Source: Symbiodinium natans (taxonomy: Eukaryota > Sar > Dinophyceae > Suessiales > Symbiodiniaceae). Taken from it: a DNA stretch of 64,000 nt. The DNA is taken from positions 225,779-289,778 of the forward strand of contig CAJNDS010002257.1 of assembly GCA_905221605.1 (NCBI GenBank). Reading direction: 5' to 3'. Position 1 is the first letter of the stretch. Each line of letters starts with the position of its first letter. This document shows, piece by piece, positions 21,255-32,114 of the stretch. The notes beneath the pieces were generated by a model that ran no database searches, was not told the origin of the DNA, and saw only the letters and a list, made by a program, of their open reading frames with translations. Both the position numbers and the translations under genes were made by a program.

Positions 21255-21410
21255 CTTTGGGGTTTTAGGGTGTAGGGTTTGGGTTTAAGGGTTTCGGTAT
21301 GGGGTTTAGGGTTTAGGGTTGAGGGGGGTTGAGGATTGAGGGTTTAGGGTTTAGGGTTGAGGGGGGTTGAGGATTGAGGGTTGAGGGTTGAGGGTTGAGG
21401 GCTTGGGGTC
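21255..21410 (+). repeat. degenerate telomere-like array with a small duplication
   Basis: TTTAGGG and TTGAGGG units. The phrase GAGGGGGGTTGAGGATTGAG occurs twice, about 50 bp apart. Confidence 0.8.
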
Positions 21411-21510
21411 TTGGGCACCGAACCCCGACTTATTGTCTCTTGGCTGTGCTGCTGAGGTTCTGGACCATCTCGTGAGCCGCGGCGTAGAGCACGTTCCTGG
21501 AGGAGCCATG

Positions 21511-21625
21511 GTTTAGGGTTTAGGGTCTAGGGTTTAGGGTTTAGGGTTTAGGATTTAGGGTTTAGGGTTTAAGGTGTAGGGCTTAGGGCTTAGCGTTTGG
21601 GGTTTGGGATTTAGGATTTAGGGCT
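21511..21625 (+). repeat. telomere-like array
   Basis: TTTAGGG with TCTAGGG, CTTAGGG and TTTGGGG variants. Confidence 0.85.
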
Positions 21626-21964
21626 TCGGAACACAAAGCCCTAAACGCTGTACCGAGCTTGGGTGTGTGGAGGGGTGAAAGACCAGGGTTCAACAAGCTT
21701 TGCTTTTGAGGTTTCAATTTGGCAACTCCCCTTTTGGGTACCAAGCAAAGTTCCCTAAACTCTATGACCTGACCTAACAGGGCTTGGATTTGCCCTAAAT
21801 CCTGAAACCTAGACCCTAATCAGACCCTAAACCCCTTCAGGGCTTGGATTTCGCAATGACGTATATATTATCCTGCGACCTCGACGTTGGGATCGGATTC
21901 GAGGTGCTAGCCGAAGCGCTAAACTCCAAAGCCAACCTAAGCCCATTCGCAAAGCCACTCCGAA

Positions 21965-22220
21965 TCTCAAGAAAGACCCTAAACCCTAAACACTCAACCC
22001 TACGTCCCAGGGTAAAACCTGAATCCTCAACCCGGAACTTCTAAATCCTCAACCCTAAGCTTTCAAACCCTAAACCCGAAACCCTGAACCCGAAACCCGA
22101 AACCCCAAACCCCAAACCCTAAACCCCAAACCCTAAACCCCAAACCCCAAACCCCAAACCCTAAACCCTAAACCCTAAACCCTAAACCCTAAACCCTAAA
22201 CCCCAAACCCCAAACCCTAA
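21965..22220 (-). repeat. C-strand telomere-like array
   Basis: CCCTAAA, CCCGAAA and CCCCAAA blocks, with the cleanest run at about 22080-22218. Confidence 0.9.
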
Positions 22221-22284
22221 GCCCAGCTGCCCGGCGTGGGCTACAACCGCCCTGCGGACCGAGGCCTGGTCTGGAGCCAGGTTT

Positions 22285-22445
22285 GCATTTAGAGGTTTGG
22301 GGGTTTAGGGTTTAGGGTTTAGGGTTTAGGGTTTAGGGTTTAGGGTTTAGGGTTTAGGGTTTTAGGGGTTTTGGGGGTTTGGGGGTTTGGGCGTTTGCGG
22401 GTGTTTAGGGTTTCGGGTTTTGCATTTAGGGTTTAGAGACCTGCA
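22285..22445 (+). repeat. telomere-like array
   Basis: About ten TTTAGGG units, then longer TTTGGGGG words. It follows an opposite-strand array that ends ~65 bp away. Confidence 0.9.
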
Positions 22446-22655
22446 TATGCTACTTGCCTTGGCTTTTTAGGGGTTTCCGCTTCGGCTGCTGCACTTTGGG
22501 TTTCGAGGGTCTAGCTTTGGGGTTTAGGGACTGAGGGGTGCCCTATCACGTCCCCTCAAAGGCTATGCCTAAACTGTCAAACCTCTAGAGCCCGGCAGTC
22601 CTCTCTAAAGGCAACACCCCCTACACCTCGGGAGAAGCCAGCGGCTCCGAAAGCC

Positions 22656-22795
22656 GCTAAACCCTAAACCCTAAACCCTAAACCCTAAACCCTACACCCT
22701 AAACCCTAAACCCTAAACCCTAAACCCTAAAGCCTAAAGCCTAAACCCTAAAAACCCTAAACCCTAAACCCTAAACCCCGCTCAACCCTAAAACC
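22656..22795 (-). repeat. C-strand telomere-like array
   Basis: About 15 CCCTAAA-type units. Confidence 0.95.
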
Positions 22796-23048
22796 CCCTA
22801 CGCCCCTGCAAGCACTGCAGGTTCCCCAGGTTGTTAAGGGGTCCTGAGCCACCAAAAAAGGAGAACAAGGCGCTTCCTGCATCCTCTAGGGTTTAGGGCG
22901 TAGGGCATTTAGGGTTTAGGGTTCAGGGTTTAGGGTATAGGGCCATGAGGGGTACCAACAACAATGAACCTCCGTCTGCCGCACAAAGAGGAAGTCGGCG
23001 ATGGGGTCGGTCGCCGGAGGGTCGCCGCCCTTGCGTCTTTAGACTCCA

Positions 23049-23247
23049 TAACCCTACCCTAAACCCTAAACCCTAAACCCTAAACCCTAAACCCTAAACC
23101 GTAAATCCTAAACCCTAAACCCTAAACCCTCAACCCTCAACCCTAAACCCTAAACCCTAAACCCTAAACCCTAAACCCTAAACCCTAAACCCTAAACCCG
23201 AAGGTTGTAGGGTTAAACCCTAAACCCTAAACCCGAAGGTTGTAGGT
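23049..23247 (-). repeat. C-strand telomere-like array with duplicated end
   Basis: More than 20 CCCTAAA-type units; the phrase AAACCCGAAGGTTGTAGG occurs twice at its right edge (about 23197 and 23230). Confidence 0.9.
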
Positions 23248-23347
23248 TCATGGTACTTATTAACCAGTTATAGCTGTACTTATGACCCACTTATAAGCCC
23301 CTGAAGTGCCCTAATATGGTTATAAGTACAGTTATCAGTGCAGTTAC
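23248..23347. mobile_element. Family I element, inverted second copy
   Basis: The reverse complement contains TAACTGTACTTATAACCATA followed by TTAGGGCACTTCAGGGGCT, matching the element near 21150. Its left end CATGGTACTTATTAACCA also resembles the left part of the first copy, so the element is itself roughly palindromic. Confidence 0.65.
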
Positions 23348-23492
23348 AGGGTTGCAGGGTTGAAGGGTTGCAGGGTTGTAGGGTTGTCGGTCCTACGGCT
23401 TCGGGAACCCTAAGCCCTACATGCTTGGGGGGGTCGGAAGTGAACCTCATGATGGCGGAGTTCAACGCAGGAAAGCCCTGCGCTGGTTCAGG

Positions 23493-23871
23493 CGTAGCCC
23501 TGAAACCCTAAACCGTAAACCCTAAACCCTAAACCTCAAACCCTAAACCCTAAACCCTAAACCCTAAACCCTAAACCCTAAACCCTAAACCCTAAACCCT
23601 AAACCCTAAACACTAAACCCTAAACCCTAAACCCTAAACCCTAAACCGCAACATCAACCCAGCTTGGGTACACAGGGCTTGCCTTGAAAGCCAGACCAAA
23701 CGCTGGATCTACGGCTCCCCATTCTAAGGGAATTCCACCCGCGGGCTTTGAGTCGTGAATTCGGTGCCTTAGGGTTTCGGGTTCAGGGCTTGGGGTTTAC
23801 GGGGGTTTAGGGTTTACGGGGGTTTAGGATTTAGGGTTTAGGTTTAGGGTTGAGGGTTGAGGTTTGAGGTT

Positions 23872-23931
<60 letters not shown>

Positions 23932-24310
23932 GGTTTAGGGTTTAGGGTTTAGGCGTAGCCCTTAAACCCAAAATCGTAAACCCTAAAACCTAATCCTCAA
24001 ACCCTAATCCTCAAACCCTAAACCCTAATCCTCAAACCCTAATCCTCAAACCCTAAATCCTAAACCCTAAACCCTAAACACGAAACCCTAAACCGCAAAA
24101 TCAACCCATGCATCTTGGGTACCCCCATTCTAAGGGAATTCCACCCTCGGGCGTTGAGTCGGGAATTCGGTGCCTTAGGGTTTCGGGTTCAGGGTTTAGG
24201 GTTCAGGGCCTAGGGTTTACGGGGGTTTAGGATTTAGGGTTTAGGGTTTAGGGTTTAGGGTTTAGGGTTTAGGGTTTAGGGTTTAGGGTTTAGGGTTTAG
24301 GGTTTAGGCG
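23493..24310. repeat. duplicated segment, two imperfect tandem copies
   Basis: Copy 1 (about 23493-23850) and copy 2 (about 23951-24260) share the same order: GGCGTAGCCC, a C-strand telomere-like array, AACCGCAA with ATCAACCCA, CCCATTCTAAGGGAATTCCA, a GAATTCGGTGCCTTAGGGTT block, TTTACGGGGGTTTAGG and a G-strand array. Copy 1 has about 45 bp not found in copy 2, after the GGGTAC word. The array lengths differ between copies. Confidence 0.8.
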
Positions 24311-24425
24311 TGTCAAGTCTCCTGCGCCCTGTTTTTGGGTGGCCTGGGGATTCTCCCATGGGCCACCGCGGGCGCTCTGCACCGCAGCCACCTCGGCTGG
24401 GTCTGGGTACACTTGCTCCCTTTCC

Positions 24426-24535
24426 TAGGGTCTAGGGTTTAGGGCTTAGGGTTTAGGGTTTAGGGTTTAGGGTTTAGGGTTTAGGGTTTAGGGTTTAGGG
24501 TTTAGGGTTTAGGGCTTAGGGCTTAGGGTTAGGAG
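24426..24535 (+). repeat. telomere-like array
   Basis: About 13 TTTAGGG units with CTTAGGG at the end, abutting the family D element. Confidence 0.95.
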
Positions 24536-24540
24536 TTTTT

Positions 24541-24660
24541 CTACAACAAACTCCCAAAAGTTGGAACATCATTCTCCTCATACCCCAGAGGGGCTTCTTA
24601 AGGGAATCCCAGCACTGATCGTCCTTAAACTATGTTCCAGCTTTACGAAGTTTATTGTAG
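24541..24660. mobile_element. Family D palindromic element
   Basis: A 33-bp left arm starting CTACAACAAACTCC (24541-24573) faces a 33-bp right arm ending AAGTTTATTGTAG (24628-24660), with a few mismatches. The 120-bp element has sharp ends and no coding capacity. It is single-copy in this window. Confidence 0.75.
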
Positions 24661-25000
24661 GTGATCAAAGCAAGCACCTTCATTCCCCTGTTCCGGTCTA
24701 GGATCTTCTTGGAAACCCAACTCAACCCAAAAGGGTGCTTTTTCTCCCAGGTGGTGCAGGGTTCAGGGGTTCGGGGTTTAGGGATATAGGGTTAAGGGGT
24801 TCAGGAGGTTCGGGGTTTGGGCTTCGGGTTGGTTTACGAGGGTTGATGGGTTCAGAGTGGAGGATTCGGGAGTTTGGCGTGGAGAGGTTGAGAGTTGAGA
24901 GTTCAATTCACACACTAACAACCTGCAGAGGTCCATAGGGCCTTCGGGGGTACCTTGTTGGGTTGCGATCCCTCGCCCTTCCTTTCACCTTCATTCGGGT

Positions 25001-25110
25001 TTAGAGTTTAGGGTTTAGGGTTAAGGTTTTAGGGTTTAGGGTTTAGGGATTTAGGGTTTAGGGTTCAGGGTTCAGGGTTCAGGGTTCAGGGTTCAGGGTT
25101 CAGGGTTTCT
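25001..25110 (+). repeat. telomere-like array with TTCAGGG block
   Basis: TTTAGGG units followed by seven consecutive TTCAGGG units. Confidence 0.9.
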
Positions 25111-25257
25111 CCTAGAAACTACTGGTTTTCGGGTTTGGCTATGGCTTCGGCTCGGGCCACAGCTCCCCATGAACCAAAATCATGCCGGCGCCGCCAGCGC
25201 AGAGCCAGGTGGCGCAGAGCCCACGATGAAGTCCCGATGGCCTTGGCCCGCTTCTGA

Positions 25258-25350
25258 TTCATGGTCGGGATAGTACTGATTTGTTCAATGCTCATTCCTT
25301 ATTGGGTTTAGGCACCCTTCAAAAATGTAAACTGTTACCCAACTATGACA
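25258..25350. mobile_element. Family E palindromic element, copy E2
   Basis: TTCATGGTCGGGATAGTA at the left and GTTACCCAACTATGACA at the right match the element at 13838 in order, orientation and length. Confidence 0.7.
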
Positions 25351-25840
25351 ATTTTGGGGTTACACCTTCACACCTCAATCCTGAACCTAAGGCCTTGACC
25401 TAAATCATCGAGCCACCTTCTCCTCCAATCCCCACAATCCTAGCCCGCAAAGCACGTGGCCTTCAACACCTGAAACGTAGCATAGACGTCAGGGCACCAA
25501 AAGAGCACATGGTTTGGAGAACCCTAAGCAGTAAACCCCCATCAACCCCCCTCCTCCCTCCCGTGTCTTGAAAAAGTAGCGTTGGGCTGCCGAGCTCTTA
25601 GAGGAAGACGATGCCGCTTCCATGGGCACTCAGGCACGAAAACTTCACAGAGCTTAGGCTGTGTCGTTGAGCTCAGACATGTGCGGATCTACTACATCCC
25701 AAACCACAAGCCCTAAGGCTTGAACCCGAAAGTCCTACACCCCTAACCTTCGGCTCCAGTTGCGGGGTGGGTTTAGGGCCTAGGGCTTCGGTTTTGGGAT
25801 TTAGGGTTTGTAGGGTTTATAGGGTTTGTGGAACCCCAGT

Positions 25841-25858
25841 GGGGGGGGGGGGGGGGGG
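25841..25858 (+). repeat. G18 homopolymer
   Basis: An uninterrupted run of 18 G residues. Confidence 0.9.
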
Positions 25859-26253
25859 AGAAAGGACGCTTCGGCTGCATCAAGGTTCGTATTCCTGTCC
25901 AGGGCCTCCCTTCAGAGCCAGTGAACGCTGCAGTGATTGGACTACCCGTTCCCTCAGCCCTATAAGCCCCAGACCCTAAACCCTAAACCCTACAAGCCCT
26001 ATACCCTAAGCCCTGAGCCCTAAACCCCAAGCCTTACACCCTAAACCCTAGCCAGTTGGGTCAGGGCTGAAGGGTTAGGAGGGCTAGGGGGCTTTGGTGT
26101 GCAAAAGTCGCCCCTGAGCTTGTGTTCAAGACCGAGGGGCAGCATTTCCAGCCTCGAGTCCACTGCGACCCGGAGTTCCCTTTTAAAAGGGACTTGAGGC
26201 CTGGAAAACTCAAGGGGACAACATGAGAAACCCCTCAACCCGAAAACCCGCAA

Positions 26254-26322
26254 CCTAAACCCTAAACCCTAAACCCTAAACCCTAAACCCTAAACCCTAA
26301 ACCCTAAACCCTAAACCCTAAA
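26254..26322 (-). repeat. telomere-like array
   Basis: Nine to ten CCCTAAA units. A shorter degenerate C-strand array lies at 25969-26050. Confidence 0.95.
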
Positions 26323-26769
26323 CTTCAGGGCTTGGAGGGTTTCCCCAGGCCTTCGGCATCTTTGGGAGCACAGTGCCTGGCCAAGAGCCGCGTGAGGCAT
26401 TCGCCAGCTTTCTGCTGGGTTACTGTGTTCAGGGTTTATGGTTAGGGTTCAGGGTTCAGGTTTTGGGGTTTAGATCAGGGTTTAGGGTTTAGGCTGTAAG
26501 TTTTAGGCCTTACGGGGTACGATACTCTAGAACTTGCGATGCTGTGAGTTCTGTATAGGACAGTCAAATTGTGGATCCTTCCGGCCGAAAACGATTTAAG
26601 GTACCCCAAAATACTTTAGAGATGCCCATGTTGCCCTATCTATGGCAACTTGGTTCCGAAGTTCCTTAGCAGGAAGCCAGCCTGTGAGGCAGGCTTAAGC
26701 TTTGGGGGAGTTAATATGTTACATCTATCATATCAACCACGATCAAGGGCTTGTCCAGCTTGTTTTCTA

Positions 26770-26786
26770 CCCCCCCCCCCCCCCCC
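26770..26786 (-). repeat. C17 homopolymer
   Basis: An uninterrupted run of about 17 C residues. Confidence 0.9.
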
Positions 26787-26841
26787 GGGAACTGCTAACC
26801 TCCCTAGCGGCTCCACCACCCCGGAAAGGACCTCAAAGGCC

Positions 26842-26895
26842 CTAAAACCCTAAACCCTAAACCCTAAACCTTAAACCCTAAACCCTAAACCCTAA
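26842..26895 (-). repeat. telomere-like array
   Basis: Seven CCCTAAA-type units. Confidence 0.9.
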
Positions 26896-27203
26896 AATCT
26901 CACCAGAAGAGGCAGAGCCCGGGCCTAATGCCCCCAATAGGCTCAACCCTGTAGGGTTTAGGGTTTTCGGGTAAGGGCGGAAAAGTGAGGATTGTGGAGA
27001 AGGTGATACTGGCATTTTGTCTCACATCCCGGACCAAAGCTCGACGCCAGGGTTCAAGGCTGAAAGGGCTTAGGGTTTAGGGTTTAGGTTCTTCCACTTG
27101 CTCTTCGAAGCTGGCGTCTTCCCTCCTATTCTGTCCCTGCGGCCCAAAACAAGGGTTGCAAACTACCGTAGTAGGGGAGCGACAAACATCACTCCAAATC
27201 GGA

Positions 27204-27324
27204 GTTTACGAAAAACAGGGGACCCCCCAAAAAAATGCAAATAGTAGGATCCCCTTTTTCTAAGGACCCCAAGAAGGTGCCCCTAACTACTGGCTATGCG
27301 GGTAACTTCTCGGGCTGCTGAGAA
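27204..27324. mobile_element. Family J element, copy J2, plus shared 3' flank
   Basis: GTTTACGAAAAACAGGGGACC starts a diverged copy of the element at 16229. The right inverted end is degraded near 27290. The next ~35 bp (CTACTGGCTATGCGGGTAAC onward) recurs beside copy J3 at 31876. Confidence 0.5.
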
Positions 27325-28611
27325 CCTACAGACATGTGCCCCCCTAACATCGTAAAACACAAAATGGTACTTAGAACAGATTGAGATAAAGAGGCTGCCC
27401 GAGCCGGGGCTTTCCCTAAAGCCTAAACCCTATACCATAAAACCTAGACCCTCAACCCCAAACCCAAACCTTATAGACCAAGCCCAAAAATCATAAGCCG
27501 AAAAAAAGGGTTCGGGTTCCCTCAAAATCAACCCTAACATGGCCTTTTGGGGTTTCGTGGGCTCTTCGACCCTCAAGCCTACAAATGCCCTAAACCCTTA
27601 AAGAAAATCCAGGCAGCCCTAACAACCCCAAAAAGCCAATATGGAGTATAAGATTCGAAAGACCCTAGACATACCGTGAGAAAAGCTGGCACTGCAAACG
27701 CAAGAACCCTAACCCCCCCCCCCCCCAACCCCGCACCCGCCCCTGGTGTCAGGGCCTATGCCGATGCGAATGGAACAAAACCATCCAGATCCTTGAAAGA
27801 AGCTTTAGAGTTTGAGGGCGCAGGGTTCAAGTCCTAGGGTTTGGGGCGCTTTGGGGTTCTTGTGTTGTGTGTGTGTGTATTTATACCCGACATGTTCATG
27901 CTGTCAGAGACACCCTGTAAACTTTTGCGGATCTAAGGTCTTGCGAGAGACCTGGAGGCCGAACCTCTTCAGGTGCCCAAGACCCTAAACCGTTAGGGCC
28001 TAAACCAGTAGGGCTTAATGCTAGTTGCTGCGTGCTGTGGGCCACACAAAGGATAACCTTTTTGTTCAAACATGGCAGGATTAGATATACCCCAAAAAGT
28101 TATCGGCTGCCTATTCAGCTACGAAGTAATGTTCCTGGTAGTTGTTTGTGTGGCGACAACAGCCCTGAGTAGGACCTGCATTGCAACTCTTGGGAACCAT
28201 GTTGCAAATCTTCGGGCCTGCTTCCTGGATGCCAGGAACTAGGAAACATCATCCTCCAGAACCGTTCCAAACTCTTCGAAACCGTTGGAAACCCTTCCGA
28301 AGAGCTGAATCAGAGGATTGAGGTCTTCGCATGAGCTGAATCAGAGGATTGGGGTCTGTGGGCATGTAGACATTTCTACAGGTTCCGAGATCTCGGAAAC
28401 AGTTTGAACGATTACGGAATTAGTTCCTATAGTGGTCTTGAGGGAGGACACGAAAGCGCGTATTGACAAACCACAAAGTACACTACGTTAGGGCATAGTT
28501 TAAAGGGTTTAGGCTTTGCGGAGTTTAGGGTTTAGCGTTTAGGGTTTCAGCCCAAGCAAGTCAGCCCAAGACACACGAGCCCCAAATCACCGTTAGCAAC
28601 CTGAAATCATC
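27325..28611. other. unique sequence without recognised gene
   Basis: About 1.3 kb with a C13 run near 27714, a TG microsatellite near 27865 and a direct repeat of GAGCTGAATCAGAGGATTG (28302-28320 and 28333-28351, period 31). No credible coding frame is seen. Confidence 0.5.
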
Positions 28612-28676
28612 CCCTAAACCCTAAACCCTAAACCCTAAACCATAAACCCTAAACCCTAAACCCTAAACCCTAAGCC
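28612..28676 (-). repeat. telomere-like array
   Basis: Nine CCCTAAA-type units. Confidence 0.95.
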
Positions 28677-28781
28677 CCACTGAAGATTTGAGGTTCTCAA
28701 CAGATTGCGCCTAAGGGATCCCAGACCTTTCCAGGCTTTTGGGGGCCGATGGTGCTTATTCTTCAGCGCTTGGATGGCGGG

Positions 28782-28852
28782 TTTAGGGTTTAGGGTTTAG
28801 GGTTTGGGGTTTAGGGTTTAGGGTTTAGGGTTTAGGGTTTAGGGTTTAGAGG
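28782..28852 (+). repeat. telomere-like array
   Basis: About ten TTTAGGG units with one TTTGGGG; opposite in strand to the array ~100 bp upstream. Confidence 0.95.
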
Positions 28853-29280
28853 TTAAGGGCTGCAAGGGAAAGCCGAGCGGCCAGTATGTGATGGCGCCCA
28901 GGGTGACGAAGAACGACGAGCAGTTGACCAAGATGTCGAACTCCGCCTGAGCAAGTCAGGGATCGGGGCCTCGGCCCACAAATCAGGACAAAGCGGCCCT
29001 GCTGTCTTAGGGGGTACTAGGGGGGTACTGTACATAGGGGACCATTTGGAGGCTTCGGTATAGAGTCCGTGCAAGGTAGAGGGGCTATGCGGGTAGTAGA
29101 AATACAGGCCTTTTCAAGTATACTTTGGGGCTGAATACCCTAGCCCAACAAAGGTTAACCGTTATTTGTCAGACGAAAGTCTCAACCCAAAAGGTTAAAG
29201 GTTAACTACCCGAAACCCTAAACCCCAAACCCCAAACCCCAAACCCTAAACCCTAAACCTCTCTTACTATGTCTATTTAC

Positions 29281-29975
29281 ACCCTAATGCCCTTCGTCGG
29301 CATATTGTTTCTTTCCCCCTGGTGGGCCCTAAACCCTGACGCCCTTCGTCGGCAAAATGTTTTTTTCCCCCTGGTGGGCCCTAAACCCTGACGCCCTTCG
29401 TCGGCATATTGTTTGTTTTCCCCCCTGGTGGGCCCTAAACCCTGACGCCCTTCGTCGGCATATTGTTTGTTTTTCCCCCCTGGTGGGCCCTAAACCCTGA
29501 CGCCCTTCGTCGGCATATTGTTTGTTTTTCCCCCCTGGTGGGCCCTAAACCCTGACGCCCCTCGTCGGCATATTGTTTGTTTTTCCCCCCTGGTGGGCCC
29601 TAAACCCTGACGCCCCTCGTCGGCATATTGTTTTTTTCCCCCTGGTGGGCCCTAAACCCTGACGCCCTTCGTCGGCATATTGTTTGTTTTTCCCCCCTGG
29701 TGGGCCCTAAACCCTGACGCCCCTCGTCGGCATATTGTTTGTTTTTCCTTTCTGGTGGGCCCTAAACCCTGACGCCCCTCGTCGGCATATTGTTTTTTCC
29801 CCTTGGTGGGCCCTAAACCCTGACGCCCTTCGTCGGCAAACTGTTTTTTTTCTCCCCGGGGGGGGGGGGGGGGGGGCCTAACCCCTGACGCCCTTCGGCG
29901 GCAGATTGTTGTTTTCTCCCCTAAAGGGGGGGGAGGGGGGCCGAAACCTGCGGCTCGTCGGCATATTTTTTTTTT
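29281..29975. repeat. 13-unit minisatellite carrying a CCCTAAA word in each typical unit
   Basis: GCCCTTCGTCGGCA recurs at 29289, 29341, 29393, 29447, 29502, 29557, 29612, 29664, 29719, 29774, 29824, 29890 and about 29951. Spacing is mostly 52 or 55 bp. A typical unit continues with TATTGTTTG, a T/C-rich stretch, TGGTGGGCCCTAAACCCTGA. Length differences come mostly from the T and C runs. The last three units are degenerate and one contains a G19 run (29858-29876). The minus-strand frame across it gives a repeated Ala-Asp-Glu-Gly-Arg-Gln-like reading that I treat as a repeat reading, not a gene. Confidence 0.9.
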
Positions 29976-30005
29976 CCTCCTGGCAGGCTGTCCTCCTGTA
30001 GCCCG

Positions 30006-30215
30006 CCCACCCCCCCCACCCCCCACCCACACCCCCCCCCACCCCACCGCGCCCACCCCCCCCCCCCCCACCCCACCTCCCCCCACCACCCCCCACCCCC
30101 ACCCCCACCCCAACCCCCCCCCCCACCCCACCCCCACCCCCACCCCCCACCCCCCCACCCCCACCCCCACCCCCCCCACCCCCCCACCCCCCCTTCCCAC
30201 CCCCCAACCCTCCCT
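30006..30215 (-). repeat. C/A-only tract (CCCCCACCC)n
   Basis: About 200 bp almost entirely of C with single A residues, directly following the minisatellite. The three minus-strand Gly/Trp/Val frames are artefacts of its composition. Confidence 0.9.
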
Positions 30216-31216
30216 ATTCCCATCCATCAAGTGAGGAGGTTTGAGAGTCAGATTTCGGGTTTTGGGTTAACTGGACCTTGAGCTTTAAGCCTACTGGGAA
30301 TGTATTGAGTGAACTTTGTATTTCTCAATGTTATGGGTTTCTTGGTTGGGTGGGGTTGTATTAACGCTTGACAAGCTGCTTGACTAGTAAATGCTCGGAC
30401 TTGAGATGCTGAACCCTAAGCCCTAAACCCTAAGCCCCTAGCCATAGAGAGAGGCTTTCAACCCACACCCGAAACCCTATGGGCTTGAAGGGCATTGTCT
30501 CACATGACGGGCCAGTCTGACAGCATGGACTTCGGGCCGCCAAAATCTGAAGCCATCTAGGGTTTGGGGTTTAGGGTTTAGCGTTTAGGGTTTAGGGCGA
30601 GGGTTTAACCCTCATAAGTGCGAGAATACCGTCCTCGTCCTAGCAAAACGCCCTGTTGCCAATATTGCGTGACACTTAGCAAGAAGTCCTCCCAAGATCA
30701 GAAGCTCTACACACCAGAGTCAAGCAATGCTTAGCCCGCGGCAGGCTTGTTGAGGATTAGGCCGGAACCGTACCTCGAGCCAGACCCGAAAACCCCCTAA
30801 ACCCTAAACCCTAAACCCTGAACCCTGAACCCTGAACCCTAAACCCTAAACCCTTCAACGTCCCGACAGACCCAAACACCTAAAACTTAGAGAACTCACC
30901 ATATGCATCACAAGCGATGGATGCAGACATATGAAGTTCAGGCTGCAAGACCGATTTCATTTTCATGAGCATGTCGAATAAAACCGATACGGTATCCCCA
31001 TCACAGTGACCAGTGATAAGGGTTTGTGCTACAAAGCGAAGACTATACCCTAAACCCTAAACCCTAAACCCTAAACCCTAAACACTAAACCCTAAACCGT
31101 AAACACTAAACCGCATTTGAGAACTACAAACAGTGTCGAAGGGCGGAGCCCGCACAAGGCTGAGTGCTGAAGGCAAAGGAGGTGTTTGGCCTAATATCCC
31201 TTGGGAGTTCTCTGAA

Positions 31217-31375
31217 AGGGTTTAGGGTTTAGGGTTTAGGGTTTAGGGTTTAGGGTTTAGGGTTTAGGGTTTAGGGTTTAGGGTTTAGGGTTTAGGGTTT
31301 AGGGTTTAGGGTTTAGGGTTTAGGGTTTAGGGTTTAGGGTTTAGGGTTTAGGGCTTGGGGTTTAGGGCTTTTAGG
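31217..31375 (+). repeat. telomere-like array
   Basis: About 20 uninterrupted TTTAGGG units followed by variants; one of the longest pure runs here. Confidence 0.95.
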
Positions 31376-31586
31376 GTTTTGGCGCACCAGCAACCTCAAG
31401 CCTCACATCCCGAACCCAATCATGAACCAAACTGGCTGAGTTCTCTGGAGGAAAAGAAAAGGTGATCTTTCGGTGTTTAGAAGGGTTTACGGTTTAGGGT
31501 TGAGGGCTTTGGTTGCAAAGGCACTATTCAGCAGTCGAAGAGCATTCAACCTCATAGCCAAAGTCCCAACGTAACAACATAGCTTG

Positions 31587-31686
31587 CTGGTTGTTGGCAG
31601 GGAATGAGGGGCTAAGGTACCTTGTAAACCCTATCTACCCGTTAAGGGATCAGAAAGGGCACCTCATCCCCTTTCATTAAGACCCA
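31587..31686. mobile_element. Family A palindromic element, copy 3
   Basis: CTGGTTGTTGGCAGGGAATG at the left and CATTAAGACCCAG at the right form inverted arms on 100 bp, matching the family A copies at 210 and 702. The central TACCCGTTAAGGGATC is a diverged form of their inner palindrome. Confidence 0.65.
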
Positions 31687-31781
31687 GTAAGAGCTCTTGG
31701 CAGGCCGAACCCCGATGTAGAAAGGGTACATGTCTGCCTTAAATTTGCCCCCAAGTAGAAACTGTAGCCCAAAAACTACAC

Positions 31782-31862
31782 TAACCCTAAACCCTAAACC
31801 CTAAACCCTACACCCTACACCCTACACCCTAAACCCCAAACCCTAAACCCTAAACCCTAAAC
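31782..31862 (-). repeat. telomere-like array
   Basis: CCCTAAA units with three CCCTACA variants. Confidence 0.9.
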
Positions 31863-31875
31863 CCATAGAGCCTGG

Positions 31876-32114
31876 TCTACTGGCTATTCGGGTAGCTCCT
31901 CGAGCTGCTGATCAACCAAAGACACGGGACCCCTAATATGGCCCCCAAGATGCTCGGATTCCCTTAGAAGAAGCACCTTAGGATGTTCACCCTGATACTA
32001 ACAAGTCCTGAATAGGGACTTAAGAGGAGGTACTATAATCCCTATTCAGGACTGTTAGTATAGAGGGGAACATCCCAAGAAGAATCCCAATAAGGGTACC
32101 CCCTAATTTCGGAA
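31876..32114. mobile_element. Family J element, copy J3, interrupted by a family B element
   Basis: The left part (GGGACCCCTAATATGGCCCC, then CGGATTCCCTTAGAAGAAG) and the right part (AAGGGTACCCCCTAATTTCGG) align with the two halves of copy J1. Between them lies a complete family B element (31981-32076). The 35-bp flank at 31876-31911 is shared with J2. Confidence 0.6.
31981..32076. mobile_element. Family B palindromic element, copy B2
   Basis: GGATGTTCACCCTGATACTA at the left; GGACTGTTAGTATAGAGGGG then AACATCCC at the right. It sits inside the family J element. Confidence 0.75.

Noticed and set aside
27826-27836. GGTTCAAGTCC, resembling a tRNA B box
   Set aside because: No A box, acceptor stem or cloverleaf can be drawn around it.
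29281-29900. CRISPR-like spaced repeats
   Set aside because: The units are contiguous, and the segments between the conserved GCCCTTCGTCGGCA blocks are themselves conserved, so it is a minisatellite. The organism appears eukaryotic.
29652-30230. Minus-strand 192-codon Gly/Trp/Val frame running into Ala-Asp-Glu-Gly repeats
   Set aside because: It joins a C/A-only tract and a minisatellite. Unit lengths of 52 and 55 bp are not multiples of three, so a repeated protein unit would not stay in frame.
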